Assembly (NCBI RefSeq): GCF_001905545.1
Contig: NZ_LIPD01000007.1
Location: 439,026 to 503,025 of the forward strand
Source of the DNA: Streptomyces sp. CB02056
GTDB taxonomy: Bacteria > Actinomycetota > Actinomycetes > Streptomycetales > Streptomycetaceae
Reading direction: 5' to 3'
DNA length: 64,000 nucleotides
Within the stretch, counting starts at the first letter, position 1, and every line of letters begins with the position of its first letter. Below the pieces are notes generated by a model. The model did no database searches. It had not been told where the DNA came from and saw only the letters and a list, made by a program, of their open reading frames with translations. Shown one piece after another: positions 15,866 through 24,565 of the stretch. The position numbers were made by a program, and so were the translations under genes.

Positions 15866-16564
15866 ATGCCGCAGAACCACACCGACACACCCGGAACCGA
15901 CGACGCGACACCCGCCCTGACCAGGGAGGCCCTCGCCCAGGCCGCACTGCGCGTCCTGGAACGGGACGGCCTGGCCGGGCTCTCCATGCGCAAGGTCGCC
16001 GCCGAGGTCGGCGTCAAGGCGGCCTCGCTGTACTGGCACGTCCGCAACAAACAGGAACTCCTCGACCTGCTCACCGACGCGGTGATGGGCTCCGCCGAGC
16101 CCCCGCCGCGCGAGGGCGACTGGCGCGAACAGTTCCACGCGTACTGCTGGCGCTACCGCCGCCTGCTGCTCGGCACCCGGGACGCGGCCAAGGTCGTCGC
16201 CGGCCGGCTCGCCCCCGGACCCAACCTGCTCGGGCTCATGGAGGACCAGCTGGACCGGCTCCGCGCGGCCGGCTTCACCGACGCCGACGCCGCCATGGCC
16301 AGCTACCTGCTCGGCGCCTTCGTCCAGGGCTTCGTGCTCCAGGAGCAGTCGCCGATCTCGGCCTCCGAGGTCCTCGGCACCAGCCGCCGGGACATCGCCG
16401 ACGCCGCCGGAGACCTGTTCCGCGCCCTGCCCGCCGAGACCTTCCCCAACCTGGTCGACCTCGCCGACGACCTCACCGAGCCGAACATGGACGCCCGCTT
16501 CGAGTTCGGCGTCCAGCGGATCCTCGACGGCCTCGCGGCCCTGCTGCCGCCGGAGCGGCGCTGA
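15866..16564 (+). CDS. TetR-family repressor of the adjacent MFS pump
   Basis: A 232-residue regulator. The helix-turn-helix at about residues 15-60 has M-R-K-V-A-A-E-V-G-V-K-A-A-S-L-Y-W-H-V, the tetracycline-repressor-like recognition helix, and the rest is a helical ligand domain of the TetR_C type. ATG 15866 has GGAGG at 15848-15852; an in-frame TTG at 15821 would fall beside an operator and is less likely. The gene is divergent from the DHA2 pump at 14176, and the gap carries two copies of CTAAC-N3-GTTAG that this protein probably binds. Confidence 0.9.
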   Translation: MPQNHTDTPGTDDATPALTREALAQAALRVLERDGLAGLSMRKVAAEVGVKAASLYWHVRNKQELLDLLTDAVMGSAEPPPREGDWREQFHAYCWRYRRLLLGTRDAAKVVAGRLAPGPNLLGLMEDQLDRLRAAGFTDADAAMASYLLGAFVQGFVLQEQSPISASEVLGTSRRDIADAAGDLFRALPAETFPNLVDLADDLTEPNMDARFEFGVQRILDGLAALLPPERR

Positions 16565-16694
16565 GCCCGGGACCCGCGGCCGCCTCTCCCGGTCCTCGGC
16601 CTCCTTCCACGCCGCCTCCCTCGGGCCGGACCTCGGCCTCCGGCAACGGGTAGGCTCACCGGGCCCCGCCCGTACGACCACGGAGGAGTCACCG

Positions 16695-17657
16695 ATGCCC
16701 GAGCCGTACCCCCTCTACGAACCCTACGCACAAGGCCTGTTGGACGTCGGCGACGGTCAGCTGATCCACTGGAACGCCTCCGGCGACCCGGCCGGCAGGC
16801 CGGCCGTGGTGGTGCACGGCGGGCCCGGCTCCGGCCACAACCCGGGCACCCGGCGGTACTTCGACCCGAAGCGCTACCACCTCGTCCAGTTCGACCAGCG
16901 CGGCTGCGGGCTCAGCCGGCCGCACGCCGCCGACCCGTCGACCAGCCTGGAGCACAACACCACGGCGCACCTGATCGCCGACATGGAGCGGCTGCGCGAG
17001 CACCTCGGCATCGACAAGTGGCTGCTGCACGGCGGCTCGTGGGGCTCCACGCTGGTCCTCGCGTACGCGCAGGCCCACCCGGAACGGGTCTCCGCGATCG
17101 TGATCTGCGGGGTCACCATGACCCGTCCCGAGGAGACCGACTGGCTCTACCGGGGCGTGGGCCGCTTCCTGCCCGGGCCCTGGGAGGAGTTCCGGGACTT
17201 CCTTCCGCCCGCCGACCGGGACGGGGACACCGTCGAACTGCTCGCCGCCTACAGCCGGCTGCTCAACAGCGCCGACGAGTCCGTCCGCCGGGCCGCCGCC
17301 AACGCCTGGGCCACCTGGGAGGACGCGGTCATCTCCCACGAGTCGCTGGGCAAGCCGAACGCGTACACCGACCGCCCCTCCGAGGCGCTGATGGGCTTCA
17401 CCCGGATCACCGCGCACTACTTCTCGCACCAGGCCTTCCTGCCGGACGGCCAACTGCTGCGCGACGCCGGACGGCTGGCCGGAATCCCCGGCGAGCTGAT
17501 CCACGGCCGACTGGACCTCGGCGGACCGCTCGCCACCGCCTGGCAGCTGGCCAAGGCCTGGCCGGACGCACGGCTCACGGTCATCGACGAGTCCGGGCAC
17601 ACGGGGAGTCCGCGGATGCGGGAGGCAGTCCTGGCCGCGATCGAACGCTTCGCCTGA
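16695..17657 (+). CDS. pip: Proline iminopeptidase (S33 alpha/beta hydrolase)
   Basis: A 320-residue enzyme with the oxyanion motif H-G-G-P-G-S-G near residue 40 and the nucleophile elbow G-G-S-W-G-S near 115. The acid and base lie in the late H-G-R-L-D and D-E-S-G-H segments. It removes N-terminal proline from peptides in the cytoplasm; no signal peptide is present. The F-D-Q-R-G-C-G-L-S-R-P stretch is characteristic of the pip family. ATG 16695 follows GGAGGAG (16682-16688). It is transcribed alone and followed by a hairpin at 17679-17700. Confidence 0.92.
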   Translation: MPEPYPLYEPYAQGLLDVGDGQLIHWNASGDPAGRPAVVVHGGPGSGHNPGTRRYFDPKRYHLVQFDQRGCGLSRPHAADPSTSLEHNTTAHLIADMERLREHLGIDKWLLHGGSWGSTLVLAYAQAHPERVSAIVICGVTMTRPEETDWLYRGVGRFLPGPWEEFRDFLPPADRDGDTVELLAAYSRLLNSADESVRRAAANAWATWEDAVISHESLGKPNAYTDRPSEALMGFTRITAHYFSHQAFLPDGQLLRDAGRLAGIPGELIHGRLDLGGPLATAWQLAKAWPDARLTVIDESGHTGSPRMREAVLAAIERFA

Positions 17658-17678
17658 GCGCTCCCCGACCTCGGGGTC

Positions 17679-17700
17679 GGGCCGTTCCGGCCAACGGCCC
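17679..17700. terminator. Hairpin after pip
   Basis: GGGCCGTT (17679-17686) and AACGGCCC (17693-17700) form an 8-bp stem with a 6-base loop, about 20 bases after the pip stop. There is no T-run. The promoter of the next gene begins just to the right. Confidence 0.5.
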
Positions 17701-17716
17701 GGCCCTACGGCGACCG

Positions 17717-17722
17717 TAGAAT
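17717..17722 (+). promoter_or_regulatory. -10 box TAGAAT; leaderless start predicted
   Basis: TAGAAT ends 7 bases before ATG 17730, which puts the transcription start at or next to the start codon. No ribosome binding site is visible. Confidence 0.5.
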
Positions 17723-17729
17723 ACGGCGC

Positions 17730-18728
17730 ATGATCGCCTATGCCCCAGCCGCCCTGTTCTTCGTCCTGTTCGGACTCGGGGTACTACGCGACCGTCGCCA
17801 GTTCAGCAACGCCATCCTGCTCGGCATCGCCGTCTCACTGCTCTCCCTCGCCGTGCTCGCCGAACTGCGCAGAGCCCCTACCCTGGTGGTGGAGATCGCG
17901 ATGGTGGCGATCTTCCTCCTGCCGACCGTCGGAACGGTGGCCCTGATCTGGTTCCTCATCGCCAACGGCCTGACCATGATCCGCAAAGAGGGCAGACGGC
18001 CGGCCAACCTGCTCTCGCTGCTCGCCGGTCTGGGCATCGTCGCCGTCATCCTGATGCTGTTCGTGGCCCTCGCCCTCCGCTCGGCCCGACTGGGCATCGT
18101 GGTCGGCACCCTGCTCCTGGTGATCGGCTACGTCTCCTTCCTCTTCACCTGCTTCATCGGCTACGCCTTCCTCTACGGCCGCCACCGGCCCCGCCAGGAC
18201 GTGGACTTCGTGGTCGTGCTCGGCTCCGGACTGATCGGCGGCGAGCGCGTCCCGCCGCTGCTCGCCAGCCGGCTGAACCGGGGCCGCGAGGTGTACGAGA
18301 AGCAGGCCGCCCGCGGCAACCCGCCGGTGCTCATCACCTCCGGCGGCCAGGGGCCGGACGAGAAGCTGCCGGAGTCCCACGCGATGGCCGACTACCTGGT
18401 CGAACACGGCTTCCCCGCCGAGCACATCGAACGGGAGGACCGCTCGCGCACCACCGAGGAGAACCTGCGGTTCAGCAAGGCCATCATGGAACAGGCCAAG
18501 CCCGACTACCGCTGCGTCGTGGTCACCAACAACTTCCACGCCTTCCGGGCCGCCCTGCTCGCCCGCGAGACCGGCGTCAACGGCCACGTCTTCGGCTCCC
18601 CCACCGCCCGCTACTACTGGCCGAGCGCGACCATCCGCGAGTTCGCCGCGATCTTCCTGTCGCACAAGCTGGTCAACTTCGGCATCTGCGGCCTCATCGC
18701 CCTCTGCGGCGTGCTCGGGGCACTCTGA
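17730..18728 (+). CDS. YdcF/ElyC-like DUF218 membrane protein
   Basis: A 332-residue protein. The first half holds about five membrane helices (within residues 1-150) and the second half a DUF218 domain: V-V-V-L-G-S-G-L near residue 162, T-S-G-G-Q-G, E-D-R-S-R-T-T-E-E-N and V-V-T-N-N-F-H. A last helix lies at the C-terminus. DUF218 proteins such as ElyC and SanA affect cell-envelope integrity, perhaps through lipid-carrier metabolism; the reaction is unknown. A -10 box 7 bases upstream suggests a leaderless transcript. The gene ends in a bidirectional terminator shared with the convergent thioesterase gene. Confidence 0.85.
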   Translation: MIAYAPAALFFVLFGLGVLRDRRQFSNAILLGIAVSLLSLAVLAELRRAPTLVVEIAMVAIFLLPTVGTVALIWFLIANGLTMIRKEGRRPANLLSLLAGLGIVAVILMLFVALALRSARLGIVVGTLLLVIGYVSFLFTCFIGYAFLYGRHRPRQDVDFVVVLGSGLIGGERVPPLLASRLNRGREVYEKQAARGNPPVLITSGGQGPDEKLPESHAMADYLVEHGFPAEHIEREDRSRTTEENLRFSKAIMEQAKPDYRCVVVTNNFHAFRAALLARETGVNGHVFGSPTARYYWPSATIREFAAIFLSHKLVNFGICGLIALCGVLGAL

Positions 18729-18775
18729 GCGGCCCCTGCCGCTCTGACCTCTCCGACTGCTCCGAGTACCAGGTT

Positions 18776-18807
18776 CGGGCCCCGGTCGCCACAGCGGCCG
18801 GGGCCCG
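18776..18807. terminator. Bidirectional terminator hairpin
   Basis: CGGGCCCCGG (18776-18785) and CCGGGGCCCG (18798-18807) form a perfect 10-bp stem with a 12-base loop. It lies between the convergent YdcF-like and thioesterase genes. Confidence 0.7.
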
Positions 18808-18857
18808 ACCCTTTCCGGTGCGGGTACGGCGGCCGCCCGGCCGGGCCACCCGCTCGG

Positions 18858-19406
18858 TCAGGCCTCCGGGCGGGGGGCCAGGATCGCGCAGGTGGTGGTG
18901 GCGTGCGCGTAGAGCTTGCCGTTCTCCGTGCCCAGCACCCTGGCCTCCGCCGTCGCCATCGTCCGGCCCAGGTGCAGCACCACGCCCTCGCAGCGCAGCG
19001 TCCCGGAGTCGGCGAAGAGCGGGCGCAGCATGTGGACGTTGAGCTGGGTGGTGGTGTAGCCCACCCCGGCCGGCAGCCTGCTCAGCACGGCGCAGCCGAG
19101 GGCCGAGTCGAGCAGGGCCGCCAGGTAGCCGCCGTGCACGGTGTTCATCGGGTTGTGGAGGTGGTCTCCGGGTTCGCCCCGGAACACCGCCGTCCCCGGC
19201 TTCACCTCGGTCAGGTGGAAGCCCATGGTGCCGCAGATCGAGGGCTCCGGGATCCGCCCGGCGATCCACTCCAGCAGGATCTCCTCTCCGCTCAGGTGGG
19301 TGAACTCGGCGATCGGCGGGCCGGGCGTCCAGGTGTGGGTCCGGGTGCGCCGCTCCGGGCCGTTCGTGGGCTGGGGGCCTTCGGCGGCGATCTCATCGGT
19401 GGTCAT
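18858..19406 (-). CDS. PaaI-type hotdog thioesterase
   Basis: A 182-residue protein with the hotdog signature H-N-P-M-N-T-V-H-G-G-Y-L-A-A-L-L-D-S-A (about residues 80-98). The H-G-G-x-x-x-x-x-x-D core supplies the catalytic acid. A late A-T-T-T-C-A-I segment fits the last strands. It hydrolyses acyl- or aryl-CoA thioesters in the cytoplasm. ATG 19406 is chosen over upstream in-frame starts because AGG lies in front of it and the upstream extension is low-complexity. It is divergent from the PHB-depolymerase-like gene. The substrate is not predictable. Confidence 0.85.
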   Translation of the reverse strand: MTTDEIAAEGPQPTNGPERRTRTHTWTPGPPIAEFTHLSGEEILLEWIAGRIPEPSICGTMGFHLTEVKPGTAVFRGEPGDHLHNPMNTVHGGYLAALLDSALGCAVLSRLPAGVGYTTTQLNVHMLRPLFADSGTLRCEGVVLHLGRTMATAEARVLGTENGKLYAHATTTCAILAPRPEA

Positions 19407-19606
19407 GGGATCAACCTGCCTGGTCCGGCCGCCTGCCTCAAGTGCCTTACGGCGCGCGGCGGGTACGGGGCCGCGGCCGCCGGACCATGGCGGCCCGTGC
19501 CATGCCCGGGCGGCGGACCCCGGATGACCGCCACATGGCACCGGGGCTCCCGGCGCGCCACGCTGCACGGGACCGGCCCCCACTCCTCCCCCACCCAGGA
19601 GTCCCC

Positions 19607-21094
19607 ATGCCACTGCGCCCCACCGCCGCGGCGTTGTTCACCGCCGCCGTCCTCGCGCTCGGTACCGCCGCACCCGGCGCGGCCGCGGCCTCCGACACGG
19701 TTTCCACCCTGCCGTCCGCAGCCGCAGCCGTAGCCGCGGCCGCGAGCGGCAGCTTCCAGCAGGTCACCGGGTTCGGCACCAATCCGGGCAACCTCGCGAT
19801 GTACACCTACACCCCCGCCGGGCTGCCCAGCGGCGCTCCTCTGGTGGTCGCGCTGCACGGCTGCGTCCAGAGCGCCACCGACTACTACCGCAGCTCGGGC
19901 TGGACCAAGTTCGCCGACCAGTACGGCTTCGCGGTGGTGTTCCCGCAGACCAGCAGCGTCAACAACAGCCTCTCCTGCTTCAGTTGGTTCGACGCGGGCA
20001 AGGCCGCCCGGGGCGTCGGCGAGGCCAGGTCGGTGGTCGAGATGGTCACCAAGGCCGAGTCCCTGTACGGCTCGGACGCCCGCCGGGTGTTCGTCACCGG
20101 GCTCTCGGCCGGCGGCGGAATGGCCGCCGACCTGCTGGCCGACTACCCCGACGTGTTCGCCGGCGGGGCGATCGACTCCGGACTGCCGGCCCACTGCGCC
20201 GCCACCCAGGCCGCCGCCTCCGGCTGCCAGAACTCCGACCAGGGGCTCACCCCGGCCCAGTGGGGCGACAAGGTCCGGGCCGCGTACCCGGGTTACACCG
20301 GACCGTGGCCCAGGGTGGCGATCTGGCAGGGCACGGCCGACACCGTGGTCAGGCCGGTGAACGCGACCGAGCTGCGGGACCAGTGGACGAACGTCCAGGG
20401 CGGCGGCCGCCAACCGACCGGCACCCGGAGCCTCCCCGGCGGCACCACCCAGGAGCTCTACGCCGACGCGAGCGGAAAGCCCGCCGTGGCCGTGTTCACG
20501 ATCAGCGGGATGGGCCACGGCCTGGCCGTCCACCCGGGCTCCGGGGCCGACCAGTGCGGAGCGACCGGCGCCTACTTCCTCGACACGATCTGCTCCGGCT
20601 ACTACACCGCGCAGTTCTGGGGGCTGGACGGCGGCTCCGGCCCCACCGACCCCGGGCTGCCGGCCCCGACCGGCCTGACGGCGAGCGCGACCGCCGGTTC
20701 GATCGCCCTCGGCTGGCAGGCCGTCAGCGGCGCGTCCTCCTACCAGGTCTTCCGCAACGGCGGCCAGGTCGGCACCACGACCGGCACGACCTTCACCGAC
20801 ACCGGACTCGCGGCCGGCACCACGTACGGCTACACCGTGGCGGCGGTCGACGGCTCGGGCACGGTCGGCGCCCGCTCGGCGGCGGTGACGGCGACCACCC
20901 CGGGCGGGGGCGCACCCCAGTGCTTCACCGCCAGCAACTACGACCAGGTCCTGGCCGGCCGTGCCACCCAGAGCGGCGGCCTGACCTTCGCGCTGGGCTC
21001 GGGCCAGAGCATGGGGCTCTGGAACACCTTCGTCACCCACACCCTGAAGCAGACCGGCCCGGGCTTCTACGTGCTCGCCGACGGCCAGTGCTGA
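19607..21094 (+). CDS. Extracellular PHB-depolymerase-like esterase with Fn3 domain
   Basis: A 495-residue secreted esterase. A signal peptide covers residues 1-28 (A-A-P-G-A-A-A-A). The catalytic domain (about 45-340) has the oxyanion motif L-H-G-C, the lipase box G-L-S-A-G (Ser167), Asp in G-T-A-D-T and His in G-M-G-H-G. A fibronectin type III domain (about 350-435) and a C-terminal Cys-containing module (438-495, starting C-F-T-A-S-N-Y) follow. PHB depolymerases use such C-terminal modules to hold the polymer, but poly- or oligo-esters of other kinds, including aromatic ones, are possible. ATG 19607 has CAGGAG upstream. Confidence 0.88.
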   Translation: MPLRPTAAALFTAAVLALGTAAPGAAAASDTVSTLPSAAAAVAAAASGSFQQVTGFGTNPGNLAMYTYTPAGLPSGAPLVVALHGCVQSATDYYRSSGWTKFADQYGFAVVFPQTSSVNNSLSCFSWFDAGKAARGVGEARSVVEMVTKAESLYGSDARRVFVTGLSAGGGMAADLLADYPDVFAGGAIDSGLPAHCAATQAAASGCQNSDQGLTPAQWGDKVRAAYPGYTGPWPRVAIWQGTADTVVRPVNATELRDQWTNVQGGGRQPTGTRSLPGGTTQELYADASGKPAVAVFTISGMGHGLAVHPGSGADQCGATGAYFLDTICSGYYTAQFWGLDGGSGPTDPGLPAPTGLTASATAGSIALGWQAVSGASSYQVFRNGGQVGTTTGTTFTDTGLAAGTTYGYTVAAVDGSGTVGARSAAVTATTPGGGAPQCFTASNYDQVLAGRATQSGGLTFALGSGQSMGLWNTFVTHTLKQTGPGFYVLADGQC

Positions 21095-21207
21095 ACAGAC
21101 GGCAGCCCGCCCGCCACCGAGCAGCACCACGACCACCCGCCCCACAACGGCCCACAGCGCGACGGCCCGCACCGCAACAGCCCGCACCGCCACACCGACC
21201 GTGAGGC

Positions 21208-22119
21208 TCATCCCGCCCCCACCTCCACCTCCGCCCGGAGCCCGGCGAACAGGTCGGTCTCGATCCCGCCCGCCGCGGCCGCCGCACCGGCCTCCGGCAG
21301 CAGACTCCGGGCGAGGTGGTAGTCCTCCGTCGGCCAGACCTCGCGCTCGATGTCCCGCGGGTGGGCCATGAAGGCCACACCCGGCTGCACCTGGGTGGCG
21401 TGCGCCAGCATCGCCGCGTCCCGTACGGCGAACTGCTCGGCGCACGCGATCCGGGTGGTGGCGGCCAGGGCGGGCGGGGTGTCGGGCCAGCCGGCCAGCA
21501 GCTCGCCCATCCCCGAGGGGACACCGCGTTCCGTCATCGCCGTGTGCAGCGCCTGGAACCAGGCCCGGGAGAGCGCCAGGTGGTAGTAGAGCTTGGACAC
21601 CTGCCAGGGCTCGCCCTGCCCGGGGTGGCGCTGCGGGTCAGCGGCGGCTTCGACGGCCGCCACGGTGACCCGGTGGGTCATCACGTGGTCCGGGTGCGGG
21701 TACCCGCCGGTCTCGTCGTAGGTGACGACCACCTGGGGGCGGAACTCCCGGATCAGCGCGACCAGCGGCGCCGCCGCCAGCTCCACCGGCCGGGCCGCGA
21801 AGCAGTCCTCCGGGAGCGGTTCGCCCGGCCCGGGCATCCCGGAGTCGACGAAGCCGAGGAACCTCTGGCGCACACCGAGGATCTCCCGGGCGGCCGCCAT
21901 CTCCTGGCGGCGGACGCGGGCGATGTCGGCCCGGACCTCGGGCCGGTCCATGGCCGGGTTGAGCACCGAGCCGCGCTCGCCGCCGGTGCAGGTGGCGACC
22001 AGGACGTCCACGCCCTCGGCCGCGTACCGGGCGAGGGTGGCCGCGCCCTTGCTGGACTCGTCGTCGGGGTGCGCGTGCACGCTGAGCAGGCGGAGAGCGC
22101 CGGGGTGACGGGTGGACAC
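21208..22119 (-). CDS. mca: Mycothiol S-conjugate amidase
   Basis: A 303-residue member of the LmbE/PIG-L metal-dependent deacetylase family. The zinc motif A-H-P-D-D-E-S-S-K-G is at residues 16-25, and Y-D-E-T-G-G-Y-P-H-P-D-H carries the second metal ligands. The E-S-S-K-G continuation, the length and the acidic C-terminus favour Mca over the related deacetylase MshB. Mca cleaves mycothiol-toxin conjugates into a mercapturic acid, for export, and GlcN-inositol, for recycling. GTG 22119 has GGAGG (22125-22129) five bases upstream; the in-frame ATG at 22131 has none. The DHA2 pump gene begins its 3' end 40 bases upstream, a suggestive pairing for export of detoxified conjugates. Confidence 0.88.
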   Translation of the reverse strand: MSTRHPGALRLLSVHAHPDDESSKGAATLARYAAEGVDVLVATCTGGERGSVLNPAMDRPEVRADIARVRRQEMAAAREILGVRQRFLGFVDSGMPGPGEPLPEDCFAARPVELAAAPLVALIREFRPQVVVTYDETGGYPHPDHVMTHRVTVAAVEAAADPQRHPGQGEPWQVSKLYYHLALSRAWFQALHTAMTERGVPSGMGELLAGWPDTPPALAATTRIACAEQFAVRDAAMLAHATQVQPGVAFMAHPRDIEREVWPTEDYHLARSLLPEAGAAAAAGGIETDLFAGLRAEVEVGAG

Positions 22120-22159
22120 GGGTACCTCCATGCTTGGGTGGTCGGGAGCCGCTCGGCGG

Positions 22160-23605
22160 TCAGCGGGACGGGCGGGTGTTCGGGTAGAGCAGTGCCGGGG
22201 CGATGGCGAGTGCCGACAGGGCCAGGACCCACCAGAAGGTCTCGCCGAAGGCCGCACCCGGCTGGTCGGGGTGCCCGCCCTGCGCCTGCTGGAGCGCCAG
22301 CGTCAGCACCGCCGTGCCGAGCGCCCCGCCGAGCCGGTTGAGCACGTTGACCGCGCCCGCCGCCGCCGGCACCTGGGCCTTCTCGACGCTCCCGTACACC
22401 GCCGCCAGGCCGGGGATGGCGATCAGCCCCATGCCCGCGCCGCGCAGCGCCAGCGAGCCGGCGATCAGCCAGGCCGCCGGTTCGGAGCCGCTGCCCAGCC
22501 GGGTGAACGCGAGCGTGCCGACCAGGGAGCAGGCGATGCCGATCATGATCAGCGGACGCGGCGCGAAGCGGTAGGTGATCCGGGCCGCCAGCATGGCGGT
22601 GACCGCCGTACCGAGGGCCTGCGGCGCCAGCAGCAGACCGGCCTCCACCGCCCCGGCGTGCTTCACCTGCTGGTAGTACAGCGGCACCAGGAACATCGAG
22701 CTGTAGAGCGCGGCGCCCTGGAGGAAGCTGTTCGCCGTCGCCACGGAGAACCCGCGCCGGGCGAACAGCCGCAGGTCGATCAGCGGCGCCCGGCCGGCCT
22801 TGCGGCCCACCCGCAGCGCGTGCCAGCCGTAGACCGCCACCAGCACCGTGCCCACCACCAGCGCGACCCAGCCGGCCGTCGCGCCGTCACCGATCGTCGA
22901 GAGCCCGTAGACCAGCCCGGTCAGACCGGGCGAGAGCAGCACCAGCCCCGTCACGTCCAGCCGGGGCTTCGGTATGTCCGACGCCTCGTCAGTCGGCAGC
23001 CAGCGGGCGGCGAGCAGCAGGATCACCAGCCCGACCGGCACGTTCAGCAGGAACATCCAACGCCAGTCGAAGTGCTCCAGCACCAGCCCGCCGAGGATCG
23101 GCCCCAGGACCGGGGCCAGGCTGATCGGGAGCATCAGCGTGCCCATCACCCGCCCGACCCTGGACGGCCCGGCCGCTTGTATGATGATCGCCTGGCCGAG
23201 CGGTTGAATCATCCCGCCGCCGATCCCCTGCAGCACCCGGAAGGCGATCAGACTGCCCGTCGACCAGGCCAGGCCGCACAGTGCCGATCCGAGCACGAAC
23301 AGGACGACCGAGGCGAGCCACGCCCGCCGCCCGCCGAAGCGGCCGGCGGCCCACCCCGAGAGCGGCATGGTCAGCGAGATCGCCAGCAGGTACCCCGTGG
23401 CCACCCACTGCATCTCCGCGATCGAGCCGTGCAGATCGCGGCCGACGGAGTCGATGCCGACGTTGACGATCGTGCTGTCCAACAGCGCGAGCACCGGCCC
23501 CAGCGCGAGCACCGAGGCCATCTTCCACAGGCCCGCCGGAATCGGCTCCGGTGCCCCCTCCCGGACTCCTCCCGGCTGGTCCTTCGCGGCGACGGATGTC
23601 GTCAT
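22160..23605 (-). CDS. MFS efflux transporter, DHA2 family
   Basis: A 481-residue transporter with 14 predicted helices. It has L-D-S-T-I-V-N-V in helix 1, motif A G-W-A-A-G-R-F-G-G-R-R, and the DHA2 motif C G-P-I-L-G-G-L-V-L. ATG 23605 follows GGGGAGGGG. It is divergent from the TetR gene at 23800, with a nested palindrome in the gap. It lies just upstream of mca on the same strand with 40 bases between, so the two may be co-transcribed. The substrate is unknown. Confidence 0.92.
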   Translation of the reverse strand: MTTSVAAKDQPGGVREGAPEPIPAGLWKMASVLALGPVLALLDSTIVNVGIDSVGRDLHGSIAEMQWVATGYLLAISLTMPLSGWAAGRFGGRRAWLASVVLFVLGSALCGLAWSTGSLIAFRVLQGIGGGMIQPLGQAIIIQAAGPSRVGRVMGTLMLPISLAPVLGPILGGLVLEHFDWRWMFLLNVPVGLVILLLAARWLPTDEASDIPKPRLDVTGLVLLSPGLTGLVYGLSTIGDGATAGWVALVVGTVLVAVYGWHALRVGRKAGRAPLIDLRLFARRGFSVATANSFLQGAALYSSMFLVPLYYQQVKHAGAVEAGLLLAPQALGTAVTAMLAARITYRFAPRPLIMIGIACSLVGTLAFTRLGSGSEPAAWLIAGSLALRGAGMGLIAIPGLAAVYGSVEKAQVPAAAGAVNVLNRLGGALGTAVLTLALQQAQGGHPDQPGAAFGETFWWVLALSALAIAPALLYPNTRPSR

Positions 23606-23726
23606 GCGCCCCTCCCCTAGTCGCAGTCGGGCCAGCGCCCCCGAACCCGCGTGCGGCACCCCGACGCTCGCTCGGCACACTCTCGGACGCTCACCCGGGC
23701 AGCCGCTCCGGCCGCCCGAGAAGAAC

Positions 23727-23759
23727 TTAGGCCGGACCCACTGATTGGGTCAAGCCTAA
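23727..23759. promoter_or_regulatory. Nested palindromic operator between pump and TetR gene
   Basis: The outer arms are TTAGGC (23727-23732) and GCCTAA (23754-23759). The inner arms are GACCCA (23735-23740) and TGGGTC (23746-23751) around CTGAT. The two nested dyads share one centre and lie between the divergent start regions. Confidence 0.75.
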
Positions 23760-23787
23760 TTCATGTACCCGACCCAGCAACCTGCGC

Positions 23788-23793
23788 TACGCT
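23788..23793 (+). promoter_or_regulatory. -10 box TACGCT; leaderless TetR start
   Basis: TACGCT ends 7 bases before ATG 23800 and no ribosome site is present, so the message is probably leaderless. The same hexamer has the same spacing at 49901. Confidence 0.45.
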
Positions 23794-23799
23794 CCCGAC

Positions 23800-24447
23800 A
23801 TGACCGAGAACGCGACCACGCCGAGCCTGCGCGAGCTCAACAAGCGCCGCACCCGCGAGGCGATCTCGCACGCCGCGACCAGGCTCTTCATCGAGCAGGG
23901 CTTCGACCGCACGACCATCGCCGAGGTCGCGGCCGCCGCGGGCGTCGCCAAGATGACCGTCACCAACCACTTCCCGCGCAAGGAGGACCTCTTCTTCGAC
24001 CTGCACGAGGAGCTCGTCGTCCGGCTCGCCGCGACCGTCGCGGGGCGCGCGCCGGGCGAGTCCGCGCTCGCCGCGCTGCGCCGCGACTGCCTCGCCGGGC
24101 TCGACCGGCACGACGCCCGGCTCGGCTTCTCCGGCCCGGAGTTCGCCCGCACCGTCTTCGACAGCCCCGCCCTGGGCGCCCGGCTGCGCGAGCTGCACGA
24201 GCAGGGCGAGACGGCGCTCGCCGAGGCGCTGGCCGAGGCGGTGCACGAGAGACCCGTCGGCTTCGAGTGCCGCGTCGCCGCCGCGCTGCTCGCCGCCGTC
24301 GACCGCGCGGTGTTCGCCGAGGTGTTCCGCCGCACCCTGGCGGGCGAGGAGCAGGCGGCGATCGCCACCGCCGTCCGCCCCTCGGCGGTCCGGGCCTACG
24401 ACCGTCTGGAGGGCGCCCTCGGGAGCTTCGCCGTACGGGAGGCCTAG
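23800..24447 (+). CDS. TetR-family repressor of the adjacent pump
   Basis: A 215-residue regulator. The helix-turn-helix is at about residues 20-62: T-T-I-A-E-V-A-A-A-A-G-V-A-K-M-T-V-T-N-H-F, with Phe replacing the usual Tyr in the x-H-F position. The helical ligand domain follows. It is divergent from the DHA2 pump and most likely binds the nested palindrome at 23727-23759. The inducing ligand is not evident. Confidence 0.9.
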   Translation: MTENATTPSLRELNKRRTREAISHAATRLFIEQGFDRTTIAEVAAAAGVAKMTVTNHFPRKEDLFFDLHEELVVRLAATVAGRAPGESALAALRRDCLAGLDRHDARLGFSGPEFARTVFDSPALGARLRELHEQGETALAEALAEAVHERPVGFECRVAAALLAAVDRAVFAEVFRRTLAGEEQAAIATAVRPSAVRAYDRLEGALGSFAVREA

Positions 24448-24565
24448 GCCGCGGGTCCGGCCTCCGACCAGGGGCTGAACCACGTGTCCGGGCCGGAGCA
24501 CCCTTGACGAAAGGTTGACCTGCTCACGGCAGAAGGTTGGCGATGGCCGCCTCTATCGTCGGCCC

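Noticed and set aside
21095..21207. Short repeated GCCCGCACCGC elements as a regulatory array
   Set aside because: Copies are irregular in spacing and sequence and lie between convergent genes; probably low-complexity GC-rich DNA.
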